Positions 12,301 through 24,300 of a stretch of DNA of 64,000 nucleotides are shown in pieces (position 1 is the first letter of the stretch; each line of letters begins with the position of its first letter). The notes beneath the pieces are model-generated. The model did not search any database, was not told the DNA's origin, and saw nothing but the letters and a program-made list of their open reading frames with translations. The stretch is from NCBI GenBank assembly GCA_013398055.1, contig VZRS01007427.1, positions 1-64,000 of the forward strand, written 5' to 3'. Position numbers and translations under genes: made by a program. This DNA is from Ifrita kowaldi (lineage: Eukaryota > Chordata > Aves > Passeriformes > Cinclosomatidae).

Positions 12301-15300
12301 TCTGGCCCTCAGGGCCTGTCTCTCTATCACCACAAAGTGTTCCCCAACACACCCCCACTGACCATCTCTGGTTTGTCCACAGGCACCTGCACAACAACCG
12401 GATCCAGAGCCTGGGAGCCAACGGCTTTGATGGGCTGCACAGCCTGGAAACCCTGTGAGTCCCCTGTTTTATTCTCTGTCCTAAAGACACGGGCTGTGTT
12501 CATCCCCCAGCACGGCATGCAGGAAAGGGGGGCAGCCCCCACGCGTCACTGGGGGCAGCAGCAGGGCTGGCTCCAGGCACCAGCATGAGTGGATGCCCAG
12601 GGCATGAAGCTCACTGGGGAGTGAGGGCCTGGGCTTTCCTCCTGTGCCTGTGCAAGCTGGTCAGGCTGTGCTGCTGCTGCAGGGATCTGTGCATGTGGGC
12701 AGTGTGGCTGGCAAGGGGTTCCGAGGCCCTGGACACCAGCCTAGTCCCAGTGCAATCCCATGAGCTTGGATGCATGCCCTGCTCAGGGAGTGTCTCCTTC
12801 CTCAGCACATGGGCGTGGTCCTAAAGCCTCCCCAACACCTGACCACCAAACGAGGGGCTGGCTTGAGTTTGGGGCCTGTAAAGTCCTCAGGGGTCTGTGG
12901 GGTATCTCTGTTTGAGATGATCTCATGGCTCCTGGCATCACCCATAGCCAGCTGACTTCATTTTGCACCACGTGCTCGGTATGGCTGTTTCTGATGGAAA
13001 CAATCCATCAGAAGACTGCAGGGAGGATGGGAAGCAGGAATGAACTCACCTCCAGGACACATCTTCAGGAAGGTAGATTGAGATTGGATAGTAGGAAGAA
13101 ATTTTTGGCTGTGAGGGTGGGGAGGCCCTGGCACAGGGTGCCCAGAGAAGCTGTGGCTGCCCCATCCCTGGCAGTGTCCAAGGCCAGGTTGGATGGGGCT
13201 TGGAGCAACCTGGGATAGTGGAAGGTTGAACAAGATGGGCTTGGAGGTCCCTTCCAAGACAAAGTATTCCATAGCTCTGTGATTAGCAGCAGGGGGCTCA
13301 CCCTGAACTCGAGGAGAGTTTCATCCCACAGCCTGGCCACACATTCCCTGTGCTGTGACAGCTGCATGAATGGCCTGCGCCTCGTGTGCTGTGCATTGGC
13401 CCAGGAGGAAACATAAACAAGCAAACAAATAAATCGAGGCTCTGAAAGACTGGAAGAGGTGCCTGATGCCTTCAATTGTGCAGAAACATGTCCCTTCATG
13501 CAGGCTTGGGGTCAGAGTCAGGCCCTCGCTTCCTGCCAGGAGAACCAGGGGGTCTGGGTCATGGCAAAAGGAGATGCTGCTTCCCAGCATTCAAGTGCCA
13601 CTCAAGGAGACAGGGCCCCTCTGTGCCCAGCATGGTGCCAACAGCAGCTATCGGGCAAGAGTGGCAGCAGCAGGCAAACCCTTGGTCCCCAGACACACTC
13701 CTCAGGGCAGGACCATGACACGCATTGTCTCTTCCTTGCAGACTGGCAGATCCTGGGACCACCCAGAAGGGCTCAGCTGGGGAGAGGCTGAACTGTGCCA
13801 GGGGTGGGAGGCTGATGGATGGTCTCCTCTGGTGACCCACGGGTCCCAGCTTGGCTTTCTCCCCAGTCATTTCTGGTGGTCACAGGCAAATATGTGAGGA
13901 CAGAGCTGTGGCACCCAGGCAGCACAAAGGCAGGCGAGCTGCAGGAGGAAGCAGAGAATTCACTGATGGAAGAAAACCTTCTTTGGTTTACAGCTGTAGC
14001 AGACGGGCAGCAACATCCCAGCCTGCATCTGGGCAACCCTTCTCTGCAGCCAGGGTGGTTAGAGATCCTGCTGCCCATCCCAAGCAGGATGGAGCTGCAG
14101 AAGAAAAGATGGCCCCTTGTTTGCTGTGGGAAAGACTAAAGGGTTTCATAGCCCTGGGAGATAATTCTGTTTCCACAGACATTTGTGCTGAAAGCTCATT
14201 TTCCCTCTCTTCCACTCTGCTCCCGCTCTCACACTTTCTTTGCCTTTTGCTGCTCATCCGAGGTGCAGCACTTGGGGAGCTCCATGTCCCCTGCTCTTGC
14301 TCCCCGTCCCCGCAGGGACAGGACTGTGCAGCAGTGCAGGGTCTCTGGAGCTGCAGCAGTGCGAGGGCTGTCTCTGCTGATGCTGATCAGGCAGCCCTGG
14401 GAGGATCCGACCTCCAAGGGTCGTCCCGTTGAAGCAGGGATCTGCCCGTGTCCAGGCTCTGCCCGTGTCCAGACTTNAGGACACGCTGGTGCCTGCGAGT
14501 GTCCCACAGCCCCACCCTGCACAGCTGCCTGCAGCAAGGACAGTGCTGTGGCAGAGAGCTCCAGACTCTCCACACTCTCCTCCCCATCTGATCGCCCTGA
14601 ATAAGTGCCCTCCAGAGAGGCCTTTACTCCTCTTGGCCTGAGCATCCAATTCTCACCGTCAGGCCAGCAAGCATTCCAATTCAGTGATCCTTGAGGAACA
14701 CGTGTTCCTCAAGTGCAGCCACCCCCATGTGGATCCTTAGCACCCACCTGTCTGCTGACCAAAGCTAGACAAGCTCTGGGGCAAAAAACTGCCAAGCTTT
14801 TGGCTGCATCATCCCAGCCTAGACCTGCATCTACCTACCACCTCTCAGCTCCTGTGCATGTGGAGACGATTACAGGCTCCACATTTACCCTTTAACTCAA
14901 ATTATTATTACATTCTGTTGACAGCACTTAGCACTTTTTCTTGGCTTGTGGAGGCCAAACTGTGCTCTCAGTTACCCCGTGGGCGTTACCTCCTGGAAGG
15001 CAGCAGGATGGTAAGGGTTGGTGAAGACAGAAATTTCTCCAGGGTTCCTAAAATAAGTATTTGTGGCCAGATGCTGATTATAAACCAGGCACAATAGTTG
15101 AAGAACTGTAAAATTTGAGAGGAAAACATTGTTTCAGGTTTTTCAGAAGAGCCTGGGAAGTTTTAGGTGCAAAAACCTCTGTTTCCCTAAGGGAAGTATT
15201 TCTTCTCACATTCAGCTAGACAGTAAAACTTCTATTTTTATTAAATGCCAAAACCCTAAGAGAAGCAGCAGTCACTGCCCCATGCAGGTCTCAGCAATGT

Positions 15301-18300
15301 GAGAGCTGTGTAAGTACAACCACACTGCTCACCTGCCCCAAGCCCCAGCATTCCTGCAAAAACAGATCCCATTGGAGCATCTTTGTTCTTGGAGAGGGCT
15401 TGGCCCTTATATTTCAGGAGGGCAGCAGATCTAGAAAGAGGTGAAGCCAGATGAATGACTTCCCATTTCCCTTGCATTGACCTGCAGCTTCTGTGCACAA
15501 GTCAGCTCTGCCAAGCACACAGCAAGGGCAGCTCTGTGTTCTCCACACCGATGGAGGGACAGGCAGATGTGCAGCACCCACCAGGTCAAACACCAACATG
15601 CAGCTGGAAAAAGCAGCTCCAGGAAAATTTTCTCTGTCAGGGCAAGACCTGGCTGATCACCAGCCACCCCCCCAGCCTTCTCTTCCTGGGAAGGAAAGCT
15701 GGCAGGTAGGCTGGAAGCAAGTCAGAGCAGCCTGGGCCAGATTCCCAAAGGGGTTTCGAAACAGCCGTGTAAACCAGTGAGATTCCCTCTCCAGTTCCCA
15801 TCAGCCTGAGAGATCACACAGAACAAGCCTGCAGGGCTGTGGGAAGAAGCCCCAAGCTGAGCCATGAAGGCAGGGATTAGGTGGTCAGAGTGGGAGAAGC
15901 TTGGCATCTTTTAGCCCTTTCCCAAAGACATGGAGTAAATAAGAGTGTAAATATGCTGATGTGACACATTCTTCCTGTAGCCCCTTTGGGTAACGGCCTC
16001 GATCCTCTACACAAGGTGTAAGGTCAGGGGATGCCCACAGGAAATGCAGGGAGGAGCCAGCACTGCCCCATGAGCAGGGCCTGCTGGGCACAGAGACCAT
16101 AAATACCAAGGGAAGGACACCCATTACCCATTGGCATGGCCAGAGGGAAAGGCCTGTGGCCAAGGTGAATGTTTGGACCACAGCAAATGGCCTGGCAAAT
16201 GGCCTGGCACAGCAGGGTCGGGGAATCCCAAGAGGGTGAGGAGTGAGGAGTGGGGAGGTGAAATGAAAAAGAGTCAAGAGAAGCACCATCTGTTGCAAGA
16301 AGTAGGTGCAAGGCATGCCAAGAGCTGAGACTGCAGACACACTGCTCTTCACATCGCTTCCCTGCTCCAGATGGGCCTTGTCAGACCCGCCCCGTGGTGT
16401 ATTGTCCTTTGGGGTGTTTAACATGTGCTGTAAAACACCTGGCAGCGTAACCTGCTTCTGCCATTTGGATGGAAAGATCCTGACTTCTACATTTCCTCAT
16501 TGGTTTAGACCTAACTTCTCAGTCTTTAACAATGCAGAAAGAAGGGCAGGGGGATTAGACACCTTCTAGTGGGGGGTATCCCTGCCCATGGCAGGGGCTT
16601 GAAATTAGATGATCTTTAAGGTCCCTTCCAACTCAGACAATGCCACGATTCTCTGATGAGACTTGAGTATCATTAGCCTGGTGAGTAGGAGTGCTTATGG
16701 AAAAGCTGACGGAAGGAGCAGCTCAGCTGCAGGCAGGAGCATCGCTGCAGTGACAGAGCCTGGGAACACTCAGGCCTCGTGCTCAGGGCTGGAGACAGAG
16801 TGCCAGGGAGAACGTGGCTGTGGTTTCAGAGGAACAGCAAGGGAAAACTGCCACACAAAGGCCTGAGTGGTGCTAACACAGGGGCCGGGTTCCCCACTGC
16901 TGTATGAGGAAAGAGTTTCTCATGAGGGGATCCCTGTGACATCAATTTCCACAATGAGGCTGGTCTCATGCCCAGGTTTCCTCCTTACCACCGTCCCCTG
17001 GAAAGCTGAGCAGTGTCCTAAGGTCCCTGAGCTTTGCTTTCAGTCTGAATACAGTCTAAAGGCTGATGAATAATTGCCTCATACCTCACAGTGCTCAACT
17101 TTGGCCTCATCAGGTAGATTGTGGTAACACTGCATTTATCCCTCTGATATATGAATATTTCATGGATCAGGGCTGAAGGGGAAGGGGAACGAGTGAAGTC
17201 CTCCCCACACGACCAAGCTCCAGGTCACTGCTCTGGGCAGAGGGATGGAAGGGGAAGGTGACCTGAACCTGTGCAGCCGTAGGTGTTTGAGTGTGTGTGT
17301 GCAGGGCCTCAGAGACAGCCATGGGGAGGGCATCGCATCGCGGCAGCTGAATTTCAGAGCTGGCCCCAAATTCTCGCTCCAAACACCAGCACTCACAGAC
17401 CATCATTCAGTGTTTCCACCTTGCCTGCTATTAGGCAGGCCTCAGCCCTCGGTGTCCCCACGGCGGAGCAGAGCAGAGCCCAGAGAGCAAGGGCAGAGAG
17501 CAGCTGAAAGGGGACACAGGCTCCTCATGGACCTTCCCAAATCTTCCACCAAAGCAGTTGTGGAACTGACTCATTGAAAATGCTCCTGGGATGGGATCTC
17601 TGCTTTGGAGGAAAGGGGAAAGCATTTTTCCTCCCATCAGGACTGTTTTGTCCAAGCAGGGAGAGGAGTGGTGGCCCTGGGGGCTGGCTGTCACACACAC
17701 CCACAGCAGGAAGCCTGGTGGGGCAGGTCCCTGGGGCCTCTGGTACGAGGTGGGTGGGCAGCAGCAGCGGCTCCGGCACGTCTGTGCTCTCAGGTGCGGC
17801 TCAGGTGGGCTGGCAGTGCCGAGCAGCACCCTGGTAAGGCATGTGCAGGGTCTCCCACCACAAAAGCCACCTCATATTCCCCAACAGCTGCTCAGAGATC
17901 TGTCTGGAGCTGCTGAGGCAAAGGGAAATATGCAAAAGTAAGAGCTGTGGCCTTGCCAGTGGGCCTGTCTTGGACATGGCCGAGTCCCACGGAGCGAGGA
18001 CCGAAGGCAGGGGCCAGGGCTCCTCCTGCCCTGGCACTCACACAGAGCAGACCCTGGTGCTGGCAGAGAGCAAAAGCGTGTCCTGGCAGTGTCCTTCCTG
18101 CCTTCCCAGCCCCCAGCAGGGCTAAGGTGGCTCCCGGGACACAGGCAGGTCTGGGAAATGAATGGCTGCTCCCCAGGACCGGCTCAGAATGCTGGAGGCC
18201 TCCGGGCTACAGCCAAAATAGCAACAATCTGCCCCAGAAGCGCTGCTCCTCTGGGAAATCTCCAGCCCATCTCTGACACGGACGTGATGAGGAGCCAGTT

Positions 18301-21300
18301 CAGAGAGGCCATGCAGGCCTCGCCCATCCCCTCCACCTGAGATGACCCCGCTGTTTCCTATCTCCCTGGATTCTCCCTTCCCATCCACATCCCTGTCAGC
18401 TCCTCCGCCCATCAGACAAAGGAGATAAATCACTTGGAAAGAGCAAATCTCCATTCATTTAAAAACCTTTTAATTTATTTTTTAAAAATAGCACTAATAA
18501 ATTAAAAACGTCTCCCAGAACGGCTGAATCCAAAACCCTCTGGCTCCAGGCATTTTATCTGCCTAACCTTGCCTCACAGGAAATGCCCTTACCACAGCAC
18601 CCGTCCCATTATCCGGGTAATTAGTGGAGTCTGTAAATGCAGAGCAGAGCTGGAACCTACCAACTCCTCTGGAGAGTTGGATTTTCTATGGGAGAAAAAA
18701 AAAAAAGAAAGAAAATTAATATAAAGTGCACCTTGGGCAATGAAGGCAGGAAGAAGGAAATGGGAAATATCTCCAGTACAGCTCATACCAGGGTTGTTTA
18801 ATGCTTTAAGGGCCAGGCAGGCTTTGCTGTTCTCCTGGAAAACTGTCTGCCAAAATGCTACCTTGCTCCTCAAGTGGATTTTTCTCCATCAGCATGTTTA
18901 ATTTGAAGCCTTTTGTGCAGTCTCTTGATGCTAATCCCAGACCTGTGCAATTCCCAAAGCAGCTGATGGATCTGACCCCTCAGGGATGCCCTGTTTGCTG
19001 CACTGAGCTGCTCTGGTACTTCCTCAGCATCCTGATGCTCCAGCCCTGCAGGGTCAGCATGGGTCCCCAGCTCGTCAGCTTGGTCGTACGATCCCAACCT
19101 GCCCTGCCAGAGGATGGAAGGGGCTTCAGGAGAGGCTTAGGTACGCAGATTGAGGGGATGGAGAAAGGAAGGGGACGCGTGGTTGTTGGAAAGAGGGCCA
19201 CAGCTCAGGGCCCTGGTTGCATGGGTCCCTGTGCCTGGGCCCAGAACAGAGCTATGAAGTTCATTGTCTGCTCTGATCACTGTGTAAGTGGAAAGTGACT
19301 TTTCCAAACAGAGAAAGTCACCTGGAAAACGGAACTGGCAAATGGACCTGGCACTGACCAGGAGCACAGACACCAGACCCTGTGTCTCCTTGGGCCCTGC
19401 TCCCAGGTTGCTGCAGGAGCCTGGAATGTGCCCTCCCTGGTGCAGCTCAGCTCTGAACCAGCCGGTACCTTGTACCCAGGCTGAGCTTTGGCAGAACACA
19501 ACCCCAGTCAGACATGACATTTTGCAGGTTTATGAAGAAAAAAAAGAGAGGAAGTGAAGGCAGTGCAGGTGAAAAGGTAGTTCTGGAGCCACTGCACTCT
19601 TCCATGGCCCCACTGTAAGGCTCATCTCCATCACAGGACTCTGCCTGTTCTCCCTTTGCCCACCAAATCCTGACACCCCCCTCTTGCACCTGGCCAGCTC
19701 TCCAGCCTGGCTTCCCCCACTGCTGATCTTGCAATGACCAACACCACTGAGGCTCTCCAAGCTCCAGCCTCTGGGCCTGCAGACATGCTGTGACCCGTCA
19801 GAGGTCCTCAGCTCCTCTGGCTCGTTGGGTTCCCTTTTGCCCAAAGCCTTTCCCTGTTCCCAGAGCCTTTCCTGGAGCAGGTGCCCGTGCCTCTGCCTCC
19901 CGAGGTGTGTGAGTGTGAATTGATGCCTGTGCAAAGGAGGAGCGACCCTTGCAGGCAGCAGAACAGCAGCAGAGGCAGCTGGGGGCACGTTTTCACCATG
20001 GATGTGCTGATGCACAGAATCTCTGCCTCCATCCCACACTCCCTCCTACCAGCAGCAGAGCTCCAGGGGCTGATCCCCAGCCATTTGTGCACCTCGGGGA
20101 GCAGGTAGAAATCCCCAGCTCCTTTCCTGAAGTTGGGGGATGCTCTGCTGTAAGCCAGGCTTCCTTAAGCCTTGCCTTCCTCTCCAGCCTGGCAAAGAGC
20201 AGCCTCCTCCTGAGCCATCAGCTCCGTGGATGTCTCTGTGTGTCCCAGCACCGAGGTCCCTGGTCAGAGCCTTTGTGTCTGAATGTGCAGGGCAGAGTGT
20301 TAAATACATCAAACTTTGATCCATTGCCTTTGTCAGTTAGAGAACAGACAGGAGCCCCGGGTGGAACAGCCACACACTGGACACTGCTGGGATTTTCAGT
20401 GGAGCTCAGAGCTGTACTGGGAGGGATTGGGCTGCAGGGGTACCAGGCACAACCCAGGACAGTCCCCCCATCCCAGCAATGGTCCACCAGTGCCACAGAA
20501 ACCCTGTGAAGCGCTGCAGCACCGTGTCAGTGAGAGGCTGAGACGTTCCCAGGCCAGGCTGTCAGAATGAATCCTCGTTCAGAGATTGCTGCTTGCTCCT
20601 GGCAGGAATCGTGTACCCTACGTACCTGACAACCTTCCCACAGTGGGCAGCCCATCTCTGCCCCTTTGGGACACACATGCATTCCCTCAAGTTCCATCAT
20701 AGCCTGGCTTCTCCTTGTAACTTGCATTTAAAAAGGGGTTTTCTAGGACGTCATTAATTTCCCAATGAAAACACTGACCCTAGCAGATGGATCCCATGGT
20801 GGGTCATTTCTCTCTCTGGTCCACGTGAACATCCCCCTCTTGCATGTCTTCTGTTAGGGGACGGACACATTGCCTGGAGCCAGAGAAGTGCTCTGGCTCC
20901 TTCCACATCCCCCTTCCCTCCTCTCACTTATTAGAGGCACTGGCAGCCTCTCATCCCCCAGGCTGAGCTGGGCCAGGGCTCACACTCACTGCCTGCCACT
21001 GCCAGGAGAGCGGGCTTTGGGCTCACGCTACACAACAGAAGGTGCTGGCAGCGTTCAAAAAGCACTTAGGGTGCTTAGGGACATGGTTTAGTGTGGGGTT
21101 AATGGCTGGGCTCTATCGCAGAGAGCTCTGATGCTGCTCAAGCACCAGTGTGCCACAACCTTCCTAGAGAGAGTGTCCTGCAAGGAACAGCTCTTCTAGG
21201 GGTGAGGGCACGCCTCCCTGGACAGCGAGGGATTCCAGCAAGTGTAGCGATTTGTCAGCTCCAAGTGATTCCAGCTCTTGTGATTCAGCTCTTTGTGAAA

Positions 21301-24300
21301 TCCCCCGGAGCTAACACGGGGACAGAGAGACAGGGAGCCCTGTATGCCAGTTCCACAGAGCTAGATTTGATTGTCCAGCACTCTCCGTGAAGGGAAGGCC
21401 AGGGACAAGCTCTCTGGATTTCAGGACAGACCCAGGGCCTTTTTATGGGAAAGGCAGGGGGTGGGGTAGGAACCAGTTAGCCAACTGGGTACAAGGTATT
21501 ACCATAAGGAAGCAAGGCATGCTGGGGTGGTTCACTTGGTCACCATAACCTCAAGGTGGGTTGCTTATCTCAGAGTCCTTATGGCCTCAGGCTTGTCTTC
21601 TCCAAGGGAGCACAGAGGGCTCTTGTGCTAGGAGCTCTCAGCTCTCCACAGGGCTCAATGATCTTGGCTTTTCCAACCTTAATGAATCTGTGATTCCATA
21701 AAATATGGCACCTGATTGTGCAGTTGCTTTTCGTATTTGAACTCATCTGGCAGCTCAGTCACAAGCCATGGCTGGATGTGTGGACTCTGGGTAAAGCTGT
21801 CTGGCCAGTGCTGGGCAAGAGGTCAAACTACATGGTCACCATGGCCCCCTTGGGCTTCCAGACTATTAATTAAATCATTTCCAGTGCTTGATTTGCCCAC
21901 AGTAACCAGCACAACTAGCAGAGGCAGTAATTACATTTACTGGCAGCTTGATGAGGTGCCAGCACAGGACAGGTGGAAATGCAGGTCCTCAGAGGAGGCA
22001 GCACAAAGTCCCCTCCAGGCACTGTGGTAACATCTCCAGCTCCACTGGGACTGAAATAGTCAGCAAATGTCCCATCTACAGCTTCTAATCTCGCTTCATC
22101 TTCAGGTTTATTAGCTGCAAATTTGTGGTGTTTTGTGGCTTATGGAAGAATTTATAGTACTATATAATTTTATTTTTTTTGGCTTCCTGTGTGGAACCAC
22201 TAATAGTCCCTAACAGGCAGAAAATTGACCTGAGACTCTTTCCCCTCCTTCTCTCCTTTTGGCACGACTGAAGATATTAATAGTTCCAGGCTGCTTGCTG
22301 TCAGCTTCAAATCACCCTGGCAGTTAAAGCCCAAAATAACTGGGCCTTTGATGTCAACTTACTTTTATTTCTAAATAAACAACAGGGTTGGTTAAGATCT
22401 TCCAAATATGAAGCTATAGGCTCCCTCTAGCAACAGCAACAATGGAAAGCCAGCCAGTTCACTGTGTCTTGGGCAGACTGGGTGACCTTTCGGAGGCTTT
22501 CATTTCGAGTGGAAGAACAGACAAGGCTCCTCTTGCCATCCCACTGTCATGCTAGAGCTGGTAACTTCGAGCCCCGCTGAGGAGAGGGATTATTCATAGT
22601 CATCGCTCTTGCACATCAGTTCTGAACCTCTTGCCTGACTGATTTCACTTTCAGTAGCCCTTGAGAATGGGTAAAACTCCCTTATGCCATGCTCTTTATT
22701 TCTAGGTTCTTTTTTGTTGTGAGGCTTCCCTGTTGTTTGGCATAGCCATGGCCATGGTGTGTTGCCATCCTTCCACCAAGTAACGCTGCCATTGATCTGC
22801 GTTGTGCCAAAAAGGACAGCACTCCACAGCCAGGAAACCCCACAAGTAGCACACAAAGCCTTGGGTCAGACCCCAGAGCTGGGGCAGCACTGCCAGGTCC
22901 AGCTCCCTTGGGCCAAGAGGCCTCCTGGGCCACCCCAGCCCGTGCCACAGCAGTGCAGTGGGAAGAGTGAAGTGGCTTTTTGCAGCTTTCCCTGCATCAT
23001 CCCAAATCTGGAAGCAGTGGGAAAGCGTCAGAGTGTGGAGCTGGGGACGCAAAGCATTGCCCAAGTACCTCAGATAAGGCAGGGAGAGGAAGGGGGCCCT
23101 TCGAGGTGTTTGCTACAGCACCTCCAGTTCCCACATCCACCAGCTCCTGGAGCGGGTTTGTGAATGATGGGCAGCTCACTGATGTGCTCAGTGGGGGAAA
23201 TTTTGTGGCCACTGGAATCGAAAAGAAAAATCATCCCCGACCCACTGAGCCGTGAGTCCTTCCAATGTGCCTTGACCCTGTGCTGGGGAAGAAGCTCTGG
23301 ACACCCACCACGAGGCTGGGCCAAATTCCTCACGGGAGAGCAGGCAGAGAGGAGATGTCTGGGACAGATGGAGCCCTGCTAGCACCTGAGGACTGAATTT
23401 CACTAAATGAACAGAAAATTCCCCACTGACAGGAACACCACGGTGGAGGTCGAATGCTGTTTCTGGGTCATTGCTTGGACCAGAGCCCAACTCCCGTTCT
23501 GTGAAAGGAGAAGGGACATGGTTTGGGTCTGAGCTTTGGGAAGAGTGCAGGGAAGAGATGACGCCTGAGGACCATCCTGAGTGCTGGTTTCTTGCAGCCC
23601 CCTCCAGCCAGCTGAATCCCATGAACTGGGCAGAGCTTGGCCGGGAGCAGCACTGGAGACAAGTCAGGGCGATGAGAGCAGCACCCGATCCAGAGCAGCC
23701 ACCTGCAAGCAGCACTCAGGGACCTGTTCCCCAGAACAGCTGGGTCGTTTTCCAGGAGGGAGGCTCACCTCCCCAAAACCCAGGAAGCACAGGCAGGAGC
23801 GAGCACAGGCACATTGTCTCCTCTGAACAGAGCAGGGTCGCTGGCAGCCGGGATGGAGCAGCATGACTACACCTGGTTGCATTTCCACTTTCCAACAAGC
23901 CCAGTGTCTGCCAGCATTCCAAGATGGGCTTTTACCCAGCAGGAGCTGCCAAACACAATGAATGCTCTTTGTATCTGTCAAGTGCAGAGGGGAGGGAGGC
24001 CCCAGGATGCTGCCAGGGCTGGGAACGGTGTGTGTTCGCTCAGGAAGAGCTGGTCCTGTACATACTTGCACACATGCGGAGGTACAAACAGAACCTTCAT
24101 CTGCTGATGAAAGACCAGCCTGCCTGGAAGAGATGCAGGCTGGAAAGGAAACACATTTTAAAGACAGGAGCAAATATTACAGCACAGTGAATTATTCCTT
24201 GTAAATAATACTGGTTACAGATCTAAGATCCCTTGTTCTGTTAGTGAATCACAGGTGAGCCAAGCCTCCTCTTGGTTGGACAATGTTTTCCATCTGTCGG

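Larger units (their letters stand above)
3265..12382 (+). other. LGR6 intron 5 (9.1 kb)
   Basis: Noncoding. It contains three minus-strand CR1 fragments, a 51-nt T-rich tract and, at its 3' edge, a solo LTR. The rest is unique DNA of mixed composition. The stretch 3400-4700 is AT-rich and free of recognisable repeats. I see no exon-like open frame with splice sites. Confidence 0.7.
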
